From contig JAMWFC010000046.1 in the NCBI GenBank assembly GCA_027475525.1, forward strand, positions 1,798,001 through 1,862,000: 64,000 bases of DNA, given 5' to 3'. The stretch's first letter is position 1; the number at the start of each line of letters is the position of its first letter. Shown here one piece after another: positions 48,301 through 58,951 of the stretch. The notes beneath the pieces are model-generated. The model made no database searches. It was not told the origin of the DNA and saw only the letters and a program-made list of their open reading frames with translations. This stretch comes from Macrolepiota albuminosa. Its lineage: Eukaryota > Basidiomycota > Agaricomycetes > Agaricales > Agaricaceae. The position numbers were made by a program, and so were the translations under genes.

Positions 48301-50078
48301 TTGCCGTTGGGGAGCGCTAAGAGAAATCGTTACAGATAACGGTGCACCAATTATTAAAGCGCTAACCTATCTTGCTAAAAAATACAATATCCATCACATT
48401 CAAGTATCGGGCTACAACAAATGTGCCAATGGCCTGGTAGAGAGACCCCACTTTGATATTTGGCAAGCGCTCTTCAAGGCAGTCGATGGCGATGAGTCTC
48501 ATTGGAGTGAGGTGACATATTCAGTGTTCTGGTTGGAAAGAGTTACTATTCATAAGTGCAGGGGTTGTTCTCCCTATTACGTGGCTACTGGCACCCATCC
48601 GTTACTCCCTGCCGACATTATAAAAGCAACCTACCTTCAGCCAGCACCCAACAGTATCTTAGTGACTACCGATGATGACGCCCAAAGTTTGGTCAGTAAC
48701 AAATATAACAATAGTGTTACCGTACCAAATGCTTGCGTTGGGCACGCTATAAGTGATTTGAGGAGTCCCGGGCAGGTCCCAGAGAACGCGCCTATGAAAA
48801 AGGGGAAAAGTCGGTAAGGGAGTCGGCAAGTGTAAAGCGCTAAGGTACAGCGCCTATGAAGAAGCGGTAAGTGAACACGGTAAAGGGGAGTGGCAAAGAA
48901 CACGGTAAGCTTAGCGAAGTCTAAGCGACGATAATGCCTGCCGTAGTTGCAAGGCACAAGTGTGTCGAGTGTGGGCGAGAGTCTGCAACTGCCGACAAGT
49001 TCGACGTTGCCGACCGTAAATGAGATCTTGAGCATAAGGGAGACTGAAGAAGTGGGAGCAGGAAACTCTGGTCTGTTGTTCTATTCTGATTGTACAAGTC
49101 GGTAAGTACTTTTATACTACAAAGAGTTCGCCGTCGCCAGTGGCCAAAGAGCGGTAAACTAGAAAATTTTATAAGGGGTAGCTCCAACGGTTTCAGATCC
49201 CTGCCGTCCATTCAAGACCCTTAGCGCCACCAGGCAGTAGATCGCGGTGCTAAACCATCAATCCATCACCCTTCTGTCTGTCCAAAAAGCTAAGCGATGT
49301 CAGGCGCCAAATCGAGGCGCTAAGCGATGTCGGACGCCAAGGTCAAACGCCAAGCTGTCTGTCAGTTTTTTGATAGATCATCAAGCTTCTTGCTAAGCGC
49401 TGTCGTCAGTGACTGATGCCATCTGTCAGTTGTCATTCCTGCTGCCGTCGGCGCTATCATTGATTGGATCTGCTTCTTGCCATGTCTAGCCATCGGGAAT
49501 GGCTTAAAATAGGTAGAACGTGTGCGCTAAGTTCGGAACGAGTGCGGCAAGATTTCCGGAGCCGGTGCCGAGCCTGCCGTTGATGCGCCTAACCTGTATA
49601 GGGTCCTATCACCGATCTGATCGCCAGACGAGCTATTAATCTCCAGTGAAGGAAAGAAGATTTAGAGCGACTTCACAAGGTAGTCTTTAGCGCCCGTCGC
49701 CAAGCAGCCCTACGATTCAAAACCAAGCATAGCGCCACTATCAAGGATTACAACTTCCAGAGAGGAGCACTAATACTTATGCACAACTTCAAAATTGAAA
49801 CCTCATATAACAAGAAAATGCGCCTGCGCTATTTGGGACCTTTGGTAGTTATCTCTTGTAACTGTGGAGGCGCTTACATGCTCTGTGAATTAGATGGTTC
49901 AGTACTGCATCGACTTGTTGCCGCCTTTTGCCTAGTGCCATACCTTGCTAGAGAACACATTGACTTGCCGCTGAAAGTGCTAGATATCAACACCGCTAAA
50001 CTTAGGGAATTTGAAGAAACTGACTTATTGGACGATGATGATTTGCCGACTCTGATAGAAGAAGAAGAAAATGATTAG
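45386..50078 (+). pseudogene. pol: B2 Pol: FHDD-type RT, RNase H-like, integrase
   Basis: One frame, with stops at 45941, 46127, 46604 and 47498. It opens with VFSQTIKEVIGDNHGDVALML. RT (about 46130-46700) has AGVYEPSNSSYRSHWFCVLKK and, at 46508-46519, the active-site motif FHDD instead of YxDD. RNase H-like part: VDTSYIAIGYFLCQ, SQPKLKLYGLFKAFWSLK, HVKSSFHGPDGLSRRP (about 47080-47440). Integrase: H2C2 zinc domain (HDKLGHRGLYAT...CYLC, 47966-48080) and DDE core (IYVDTMHM, VTDNGAP, GLVERPHF; 48150-48450). Solo LTR 48673-49611 splits it after NSILVTT. The C-terminus resumes at 49616 (ARRAINL..., YLGPLVVISCNCGGAYML) and ends at TAG 50076. No chromodomain recognised. Confidence 0.78.
48673..49611 (-). 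mobile_element. Solo LTR of family B in B2 integrase, CCGA target duplication
   Basis: 939 bp, reading TGATGACGCCC...GTCCTATCA on the plus strand, that is minus orientation. Flanked by CCGA at 48669-48672 and 49612-49615. The B1 sister shows the uninterrupted codons (NSILATTDLIAR), which confirms the insertion. Confidence 0.92.
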
Positions 50079-50330
50079 AAAAGATTATATTGATAAGCTC
50101 TTTTTTTCTATTATTTACCTTACTTATCTTTCTTGCTGATACTTACTGTACTATATCCAACAGACAATTCCTTACATAGTTAAGCCACAGCGCTAGTGTG
50201 TTGCCAATGCTTAAGTGCCCTGCGCAACTCTCGTCAAGGATTTTTTACTATGATAATTTACTAAGTGTTTCCCTTTTTCCTCAAAAATTTGTCTAAGTCC
50301 CACACCTACTACTCCTCTTGCTAAAACCTA

Positions 50331-51914
50331 CAGTGGCTCAAAAAACTGTCCCAATGTTTCATACTTTTTGAAAGATGACATTGGCATGAAGGATGGGAAG
50401 TACATAAAATCCTGATTAAATCATGTAAAATACTATGGCATCGTAGCTACAAAATGAATCTAAGTTTATGTAATCAAGATCAAAACTGATGGAGCAATAG
50501 CCATTTTAAAATATTCACTCATTGGGACAGTTTTTTGAGCATCTCTAATTTTAGTATCTAGTACTTTGTATGTCCTCCATTTGCCTTGATAACTGCTTGA
50601 ATCCTTCTAGGCATGCTTTCTATTAGTCTTTGGCATACCTCTGGTGGTATTTCATCCCACTCCTTTGCAACCCTCTCCCATAATTCATGCACACCATAAG
50701 GAGGTGTTTCATACTGCCTAAGTTGCTCTTTGAGGTACTCCTAGAGATGTTCAATAGGGTTGAGATCAGGGGATTGGGCTGGCCACCAAAGGACCACTTG
50801 TCAGCCCTCTTGGAGTTGTGTTTGGAGTTATTGTCCTGTTGAAAGTAGTGGGCACCCTCCTCCATCTCCAACTTCTCAAAATTCTCCTTTGCTCCATCAT
50901 CTAAAATTTCAGAGCACTGCTCTGCATTCATGATCCCCACTACCTCTACAAGCTTTTCTACCTCATTCCAACTCATACAGCCCCATACCATGAGATTATT
51001 CCCTCCTTCATGCTTCACAGTAGGTGTAGTTGTTCAGTCTGAAATGTCTTCTTCTTGTAGCTTCCACACATACTGCTTCCCATCTGACCCAATCCTGTTA
51101 ATCTTTGTCTCATCTGTCCACAACACCCTTTTCCAGTCCTCTATAATCCAGTTCTGATGCTTCTGAGCCCATTTAAGCTGTAGTTGTCAATGTTTAGCTT
51201 TGAGCATAGGAACTTTTCTCTTGGTAGCAGACCAATACCCCTCCTCCTTCAACACATTCCAGACAGTCTTGGAAGAGACAGGGTTGAAAATGATGTTGTT
51301 GATAAAATTAGTGGCCTGGACAGCTGTATCAAGTCTTCCAGTTGAGATTTGTCGAACAATAGCCTGTTTATCACATGGAGTAAGCTTAGCAGGATGGCCT
51401 CCAGGATGGTTTTCCTTGTCCATCTCCAACTCTCTACCAATCCTCCCAGTAGTAGACTTCCCTAAACCAGTTTGAGCCCCAATCTGACCAGAGAATACCC
51501 TTAAGCAAGAAGAGAAGCAACAGTAGAGTGTTGTACAGGAGGAATAGGTTTCATGATAGTGGTTGAAGGTCAAGATGTGGTTCAACCAGCTTGAACTACT
51601 CCCAAATATATCTAAACATGGTCACATGACTTTGTTTATATTCCCACATGCAACCTACTCTTTATTTCTGAGTAAAATAGGGATAAACCTGAAAAATTAG
51701 AGATGCTCAAAAAACTGTCCCAATGAGTGAATATTTTAAAATGGCTATTGCTCCATCGGTTTTGATCTTGATTACATAAACCTAGATTCATTTTGTAGCC
51801 ACGATGCCATAGTATTTTACATGATTTAATCAGGATTTTACATACTTCCCATCCTTCATGCCAATGTCATCTTTCAAAAAGTATGAAACATTGGGACAGT
51901 TTTTTGAGCCACTG
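50331..51914 (-). mobile_element. Tc1/mariner-type DNA transposon with 222-bp terminal inverted repeats
   Basis: 1584 bp, starts CAGTGGCTC and ends GAGCCACTG, flanked by TA at 50329-50330 and 51915-51916. Inverted repeats are about 50331-50552 and 51693-51914. Each repeat carries the motif GCTCAAAAAACTGTCCCAATG at its outer end and again, inverted, at its inner end, an IR/DR-like arrangement. Confidence 0.93.
50558..51585 (-). pseudogene. Tc1-like transposase, broken
   Basis: Minus strand. N-terminal helix-turn-helix region (GKSTTGRIGRELEMDKENHP, HPAKLTPCDKQAIVRQI). The catalytic triad is readable: LWTDETK (first Asp, about 51125), HYFQQDN (second Asp, about 50850) and SPDLNPIE (Glu, about 50755), a DD34E-type Tc1 enzyme that cuts and pastes at TA sites. 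Breaks: TGA at 51189-51187, a TGA near 51038, a shift near 50800, and TAG in place of the usual Trp after PIEHL (about 50742). Ends near 50558 (IKANGGYTKY-like tail). Confidence 0.8.
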
Positions 51915-52094
51915 TACCTTAGAATACTTGCTGCTTGCTTTCTCTTTGCTTTACTTTTGTTGCTCTCTGTTGTTGCGCTAATTCAGATTACGAGACTTAT
52001 CCGTCCACTCAGCAAGGAGGTGGCAAAAACATTTATATATCATGACAGCAAAAGAAATATATATATATAGCGGCCTCTCTACGCTAAGGTCCAC

Positions 52095-53048
52095 TGATGA
52101 CGCCCAAAGTTTGGTCAGTAACAAATGTAGCAATTGTGTTACCGTACCAAGAGTGTGCGTTGGGCGCGCTATAAGTGATATGAGGAGTCCCGGGCAGGTC
52201 CCAGAGAACGCGTCTGTGAAAAAGGGTAAAAGTCGGTAACGAAGTCGGCAAGTGTCAAGCGCTAAGGTAAAGCGCCTAAGGAAATGCGGTAAGTGAAGAC
52301 GGCAAGGGTGAGCGGCAAGAGCACGATAAGCTTAGCGAAGTTCTAAGCGTTGATAATGCCTGCCGTAGTTGCAAGGCGCGAGTATGTCGAGTGTTGGCGA
52401 ACGTCTGCAACTGCCGATGAGTTTTGACGTTGCCGACCGTAGCGTAAATGAGCTCTTGAGCGTAAGGGAGAGACTGAAGTAAGGGGAGTAAACTGTGGTC
52501 TATTCGTCTCCTGGTCCATTGTACAAGTCGGTAAGTACTTTTATACTACAAAGAGTTCGCCGTCGCCAGTGACCAACCATCGCCAAAGTGCGGTAAACTG
52601 GAAAATTTCATAGGGGTAGCTCCAACGGTTTCCGATCCCTACCGTCCTTGGAGGACCCTTGGCGCCACCAGGCGGCAGATCGCGGTGCTAAACCATCAAT
52701 CCATCACCCTTCTGTCTGTCAGAGCACCTAAGCGACGTTTGGCGCCAAATCGAGACGGTAAGCGGTGTCAGACGCCAAGGTCAAACGCCAAGCTGTCCGT
52801 CAGTTTTTGATAGATCATCAAACTTCTCGCTAAGCGCTGTCATCAGTGACTGATGCCATCTGTCAGTTGTCATTCCTGCTGCCGTCGGCGCTATCATTGA
52901 TTGGATCTGCTTCTTGCCGTGTGCGGCCGTCGGGAATGGCTTAAAATGGGTAGAACGCGTGCGCTAAGTTCGGAACGAGTGCGGCAAGGTTTCCGGGGCC
53001 GGTGCCGAGCCTGCCGTTGATGCGCCTAACCTGTATAGGGTCCTATCA
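52095..53048 (-). mobile_element. Solo LTR of family B near the end of B2, CCAC target duplication
   Basis: 954 bp, TGATGACGCCC...GTCCTATCA, minus orientation, flanked by CCAC at 52091-52094 and 53049-53052. It separates the untranslated region of B2 from the stop of the opposite-strand gene. Confidence 0.9.
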
Positions 53049-53052
53049 CCAC

Positions 53053-54195
53053 TCAGTCACTTTTGTCATCCATCGGCAAGGAATCGTCAGACACTGGCAA
53101 AGAGGAGTTGCAAAGAGGAAGGAGGTCACCTGACAAGATGTTATTGGCGGTTTGCCAATCCATGGCGGCTTGGCAATCGTCCTGGTAATCACAAAGAACG
53201 TGAAGGCTATGACTCAGATTGGAGTAATGCAACCTCAGTGCCATCAGCTGACCCCGGACTCGTTCCTGCTCCTGACTCATTGTCACCTCCATTGTTGCCG
53301 CCCTCCTGGAATACTGCTCTAACATGTCACGAGGATTGAGCGCTATGACCGGGTAGACAAGGTCTTGCCCCAGCCACTGGAAGGCGTTGCCAGTAACCAT
53401 CAGTTGAGGCTGAGGGGTCCAGGCAGGGTTAACCCTGGCGATTACGGGGCACCTCAGCTCCAATTCAGCAATGTCCTCAGGGTCTGATACCTCTCAGGGG
53501 GCAACGTTACCGTAGGGAGGCAGCCAGCACCACTCTGGCTCCTCCCTGGCAACTCCTGCCGCTTCCTCCCCTTCTCCCACTACCGCCTCCTTTGCAGGGG
53601 CCTCCTCCTTGTCATCTTTGCGCCGGGTTGCCAAGACCTCATCAGCAGTCAGCAGAGAAACCCCCCTCAGATGGATGGGAGAGAGCAACTTACTTGGCCC
53701 AGCTTCTGAATCCCTTACCAGTAGGCAACTGGCAGCAAGAACCTTCTCTAGCTCCTCCATCTCCATGTCCTCAGGGGTAGGGGGAGGAGACTTGACTACT
53801 CACGCGTGCTTAGCCTTGCCCTTCCCTTTGGCAGGCAAAAAGACTTGTTGTTTTGAAGGGACCGTAGTCCCTTGGCGCTCACTGGCGCCATGGTTGCCAA
53901 CGGATTTGTTTTCGTCCCCTTGACACGTCGGCAGCACCAGGAAACTCTTGCTGATTGTTGCCACGTCTCCAGCAGCCTGCTTCTTCCTCTCCCCCTCAAC
54001 AAACTCCTGCACCCTCTTAACGAGGACAGCACGCTTGAAAGTGCACTCCACTACCGCATCTGGGGCACTACCACGTTCTTGACTCTTGGTGCCATCCAGA
54101 GTGCAAGCCCGTTTTAGCGTACCGCACCAATAGCAGGGCTGGCTACCGGTGGGATACCAACACCCCTCTGGGTTGTTGTTGGCCCAGCACTTGTT
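53053..54195 (-). pseudogene. B2 opposite-strand gene with Cys cluster, cut by A3
   Basis: Homologue of the plus-strand gene in B1, here on the minus strand and again opposite to pol. From the A3 junction it reads the cluster CWANN...CWYPTGSQPCYWCGTLKRAC (first Cys lost at the insertion), then AVLVKRVQEFVEGERKKQ, a basic segment, an acidic region (DDKEEAPAKEAVVGEGEE), PQPQLMVTGNAFQWLGQDLVYPV, and a helical C-terminus (QERVRGQLMALRLHYSNLSHSL) ending at the TGA beside CCAC 53049. Stops lie near 53803 and 53494. Better preserved than in B1. Unknown function. Confidence 0.65.
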
Positions 54196-54535
54196 TGTAA
54201 CATATTATACTTAGTTAATTAATTAATATACACTTATATTAATTAGTTATTATTACTATACATACATGCTGGCTGCCTTACATAAGGCAGCCAATTTTAC
54301 TGTCATACTCGTAGTACTAGAATCGAATACCGATCTGGTTCTGTTGGTGTGACCGTAAGGCTACCCTATACTTGATTTTGTTTCACTTTTTTGAACCTTT
54401 CAGGTTCAATTCTGATACTGCGAATGAAGACTACGTGTCTAGACCAATAGTCTAGACTGTGATTGCATCGAACAGTGCATCAACTTCTTTGACGCACGCT
54501 TCCGGAGTAATAGAGACGTATCAACGCCTGATTGG
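54196..54535 (+). repeat. A3 5' LTR and leader, inner boundary not resolved
   Basis: Begins TGTAACATATTATAC, very AT-rich to about 54265, then has a perfect stem (GGCTGCCTTA-CA-TAAGGCAGCC at 54271-54292). The LTR end cannot be fixed because the 3' LTR is outside the window. Confidence 0.45.
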
Positions 54536-55370
54536 ATGGAGACCAATCAATCTGCTGAACCAACACGTGATGGTGAGACCATCGACCAGTCGTTGGCGTA
54601 TCCTCAATCTGCGGCGACTGACCCGGGTCGTCCCGGGTCAGAATATACAGAGGCCGAGCCTTCCCAGCAGCCTCAGGGGATGCCAGGAGAGACGCAATGG
54701 AGTGAAGTGTGGCTGACAGCTGCGCCAAGCGGTGCAGCGAGACCAGGGGCAATGGTGAAAGACCTGGAACAGCAGTTCGGCAGGGATCATGAATCTTCCA
54801 TGCAGACTGGGAGGTCAGAGCGACAATTCCAGAGCAGGAATAGTGCTCAGGGACCTATCGAAGGTCGCAGACCTTCGTCGTACTTTCTGGGGAAGATGCC
54901 GAGGCAAGAGGCAGGCAGTTGGAGAGTTCCAACTGAATCCACTCCCATGACGCAACGTCAGCAGGGAGCTGGTGATAGGCTTCTACTCGGACTGAGCGCA
55001 TCAAGGGACATTATAGGCCGACCAACACTTGACACACTAGAGACTCTAGCGACCAGCCTTGGGTACAGAGCAGCCCTAGCACGGGTGCTCTATGGCAAGA
55101 CTTATCCATTCATCTCAATCACCAGTACCAGCCCCTCAGCGCCCTCCACTCAGTTACTTTGGAGAACAAGAAGACTCAGAACTCATAGCGCTAGCACAAC
55201 GGCGGAAGGTGACTCTGACCAAACCCCGATCAGTACTGAAAGGAGTTAGCAATTGGCGCTGTCAATCACCGAGGCACCTCAATCAGAAGTCTAAAAGAAT
55301 CAATGACGACGAGACAGGATACACGCAGACCCGACATTTAAAATCTATCAAAAGATGGTACAATGTTTAG
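54536..55370 (+). pseudogene. gag: A3 Gag N-terminal region
   Basis: Starts METNQSAEPTRDGETIDQ and is Gln/Ser/Pro-rich like the start of A1 Gag, with no clear alignment to it. Near 55100 the coding signal moves to the frame used by the rest of Gag (SYFGEQEDSELIALAQRRK) and stops at 55368, where a non-coding block begins. Assigned to Gag by position. Confidence 0.45.
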
Positions 55371-55895
55371 CGCCGGAATTAGCGCTCACAGCGTCTGTCG
55401 AGGATTCCCTGACCATACCCTGGGATGGCATGGCCAATTAAATTACATCAAAAAGTGAGCAAACTCGTACCACTTCTAAGTAGTTTTCGAGTCGCCGTTG
55501 GTCGCCGTCACCCATGTGCTGCAGGTCGCCATTGACAGGTGGCCGTTAGCTACAGTCACGAAGAGAGGCGCTAACTGGTAGCGCCGTCAATGGACTTATT
55601 TTGGAAATAATGTAGCGCATAGTATAAAAACTAGCTACTTGCCATGTATATAAAAACAACGAATCGTAACCTCTTGAGCACCCAGTTACACTTAGCGTTC
55701 AAATCGCACTAGCGTTGCCTGACTTTGTCACCAAGTTCGGCGCTAGCTTCGTCTATCTCGTCTTCGTCGTTTACGGTGCCACCTACGGGCACGCTACGCT
55801 GCGCTATTCGTTTATTTCTCTATAACTTCTCCTAAACTACGACGCTTACCACTTGCTAGGTAGCACCTGAGGCGCTATCGTCTAGCGCATCACCC
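55371..55895 (+). other. Non-coding block with two TATA boxes inside A3 Gag, possible solo LTR
   Basis: About 500 bp with no coding signal. TATAAAAAC occurs at 55623 and near 55650, followed by a C/T-rich tract, as in fungal LTR promoters. Possible ends are TGTTTAGCGCC (55372) and TAGCGCATCA (about 55893), but no target duplication was found and no other copy exists in the window. Confidence 0.35.
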
Positions 55896-58800
55896 CATCA
55901 CCTCTGCTCGAGCACACCAGGACCCTGCCGGGACTCCTCACAAACCCGTACGCCAGGCGCTGGAGATGGCGTTGTACTGCGTATACGTCCAGCGCACCCA
56001 ACCACAGTTGGCGTCATCACCGGAGTGCCGCAGGAAACGACAATTCCTGAGCAAAGAACGCCGGCAGTACATTGGGAAGACAAAACGTCCGATGACGAAG
56101 AGAGTGGACGGAGTGAGTCCACCCTTCAGGTTCAGTGTGCTATGCTATGGAAGAGATACCCTAGCATTACAAAGGATACCACGCGTGCTCGACTAGGACT
56201 GTATGTACTGAAACACATACGGTTGATACAGGCTAGAGGTGAAAATGTACCTCAATTGAATACTGTTGAATACATTGCATTGTACATTCAGATTCTTGAG
56301 CTGGAAGCCCAAGCATATATGTATCGCAAGGCTAATCGAGGATCAGCTGCCTCGACTCCAGAGGGGGCAAACTTGATTCCGAATATACCCCCGGTAGCAA
56401 AGCCAGAGTTGTCTCCCCATCTGGAAGAGGCAATGAGCAATATATATGCACCCCAGCAAGCAGGAGAGTCTGACGAGCAGTTCGCTGCCAGGTTCGCTGC
56501 AGCACAAAGACAGAATGTATTCAGAGGTCAGCGAAGGAGACCTCTGTCGACAACTGAATCGGTGTCTACCATACCTGTGGTAGATAGCAACCTACACGAA
56601 GCGGGGGAGCCAAGGCACCCTCACACAAAACAGGAATCAGTGGAGAATGTTCCACTGACAAATCAAGTGCCGTTGGCTGATAAGTTTGCGGAGAGAGTAG
56701 CTTATCAGCGCATGCGGAACCAAGACCTGAAGCGCCAGGGACACTCCTGGATAGATGATCAAGGGATTTTATTTGATGGGATAACACCCATCGACGAGAT
56801 GAGAAGGCAATATGTCCAACGGACACGACAGCCTGACACCAGGAGAGGGGACCCGCCCACGGCGGATCCGAGCCGAGGCCCTGGAAAGCAGGTGATAGAA
56901 GAGCTAGGGGGACAGGAGAGCCCACTGCATTGGAAGGAGGCAGAGAAAGTGCAATATACAGGTCACCGACCTGTACGTGCATTCTCTGTGGTACCTCCAG
57001 CGGAAGGTAGAAATAAAACGCCTGGAATAACTGAGGCGACAAAGGTGTATACTGAGAATATGCACCAGCGCCTCAGTAGTATAATCGACGATGCGGTAGG
57101 CATAGCATTGCGCCTGCCTGAAGGTATCAAACCGCGTAAGGCAGAGTTGAAACACATCAACCCGTACAGAGGGGAGTCCAAGTTCAGCGACTTGGAAAAT
57201 TGGACGATGGATGTGTGCAACCATCTGGCAGCATGCCAGTATGGGGGGGATTGTCTGGATCAAGCGACTTGGAAAATTGGACGATGGATGTGTGCAACCA
57301 TCTGGCAGCATGCCAGTATGGGGGGGATTGTCTGGATCAAGAACGTGTGTTCGTTCTCCCAGAGTTCCTGGACGGACCAGCCAAAGCCTGGTTCCATCAT
57401 CATGTCTTGCACTACAATCGTGCACGACAGCAATGGACGTTCAAGGATGTAATCCTTGAATTATATAACCGGTTCGTGAGTGCATCCACCATGCAGGATG
57501 CTCGGGAGGCGTTCATTGCAACCTCCTACACCGAACGATTAGGTGTTCAAGGTTTCTATGACACCTTGATAGACCACGCACAGAATATGTCTATTTACCC
57601 AGACAACTGGGTAATGATTGATACCTTCCTGCGTGGGATACCTGACGCAATGAGAGAGTCTCTCATTTGTGATGACGGACTATCACCCGAAGTAAATACC
57701 GTCGAGGAATTCGTAGCGCATGCATTGCGCTACGAGCAAGCCCACAAAATAGCGCGACACTTTGGGCTACATAGCTCAAAGGTTCGATCGGTGAACAAGG
57801 CCGAGCCTCGGAAGGTAGGCACCTTCTGGGCTTGTCGAAAGGAGATGGTGGGCAATACGAACCCGAGGTTCGTGGTAAGAGCAGCACCTCGGCAAGACCG
57901 ATGCTTCCGGAGCGGCCGGCCGGGGGACCGTAGGGATGCACCGGCACAGGATGCTCAGAGAGGTCCACGCCAAGAGGGTGTTCGGCCGCATCAAGCTGCT
58001 GGTGAGGCTAAATTGCTGACACCGACTGGGCCACCGAAGTTTGAAGCAGCTCGCCCTTTCGTGGCAAGTAAGTGCTTCAAATGTGGTCAGCCTGGGCATT
58101 TTGCGAATGCATGCCCAGTGGGTGGTGGAAAGCCTATGGGTAAGCCACGTGCCTATGTACGGGCGGCACACACTGCTATCCCGGATGCTGAAGAGATAGA
58201 CTCTGGGAATGAACCTGATGTGGAAGACGATGAGGTGGAGAACCTCATACCTGATGCACCAGAGGATGAAAATGCCTCTGTGGTAGAGGAGTTGTCGGAT
58301 GATGAATACGTGGAGGTTGACGTATACGACAACGATTATTACGCCCGGGAGTCAGACTCAGAGTTCATGGGAGCTCTGACGGACTACCTGGCCAGCGCAT
58401 TAGACTGACCCGTTGGAGCAGCCAATGTTAAGGTGTATAAGGTACACCTTCGCAAGGCCCCAGAAAAGCTGGTGAGACCGGTGTTGAAGCGCGAGGACAA
58501 GGAGTGCCTGGCGTCGTACGTTGAGGTGAATGGCCACAAGGCGTGGACATTGTGGGATTCAGGTAGTACGACTACTGGGGTGACACCCCAGTTTTGCCAA
58601 GTGCACGATATTTCTGTCAGTGAGTTGAAGGAGCCACTACTCCTTCAATTGGGTACTGTGGGCAGCCGAGCTGTGGTACAGTTTGGTATGCAGGCGAGTA
58701 TTGCCTGTGCGAAATCAAGGACAAGGGAGTACCTTGACGTGGCGAACTTTGATCGTTACGACATGATTATAGGCACGCCATATATGAGGAAGCACAACGT

Positions 58801-58939
58801 TCTGCTGAACTTCAAGAAGAATGAGATAGTGGTGGATGGCACCACCATTCCTGCAGTGCGAGTGACCATAGATAATGGCGATGGACGTCTCCATCGACAC
58901 CGCGCCATGGAGAAGAAGGTGCTAGTCAGGCGACACTGA
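55896..58939 (+). pseudogene. gag-pr: A3 Gag-protease
   Basis: Aligns with A1 from SDDEES onward. Capsid-like part: DLENWTMDVCNHLAACQYGG, GPAKAWFHHHVLHYN, FLRGIPDAMRESLI (57180-57680). Zinc knuckle CFKCGQPGHFANAC at 58073-58114. Retropepsin-like LWDSGSTTTG (Asp codon about 58556) and DMIIGTPYMRK. A TGA at 58406 separates knuckle and protease. The 77-bp duplication at 57186 shifts the frame; without it Gag reads through. The frame ends at TGA 58937, the candidate readthrough stop. Confidence 0.85.
57186..57339 (+). repeat. Exact 77-bp tandem duplication in A3 Gag
   Basis: 57186-57262 and 57263-57339 are identical (unit starts AGCGACTTGGAAAATTGG). 77 is not a multiple of three, so it causes the only frame break in this part of Gag. 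Same unit length as the duplication at 19798. Confidence 0.95.
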
Positions 58940-58951
58940 CTAGACGGAGGC
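58934..58951 (+). promoter_or_regulatory. Candidate stop-codon readthrough site in A3
   Basis: CAC TGA CTA GAC GGA joins Gag-protease to Pol in the same frame, as in A1 at 12815. Upstream codons differ between the copies, while TGA CTA GAY GGN is kept. Confidence 0.55.

Larger units (their letters stand above)
50079..52094 (+). other. B2 untranslated region around the Tc1 insertion
   Basis: 50079-50330 and 51917-52094 form one non-coding tract once the Tc1-like element is removed. It matches B1 35540-35977. An AT-rich TATATATATA run lies near 52060. Confidence 0.6.
41804..54195 (+). mobile_element. Ty3/gypsy-type element B2 (plus strand), interrupted, 3' end beyond A3
   Basis: 5' LTR, primer-binding site, Gag, protease, RT, RNase H, integrase, then a minus-strand gene at 53053-54195. 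It was inserted in C1 (CCAG at 41800-41803 would be its target copy). Later insertions are two solo LTRs of its own family (48673-49611, 52095-53048), a Tc1-like transposon (50331-51914) and A3 at 54196. Its 3' LTR is not in the window. Removing the insertions gives a layout parallel to B1. Confidence 0.82.
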
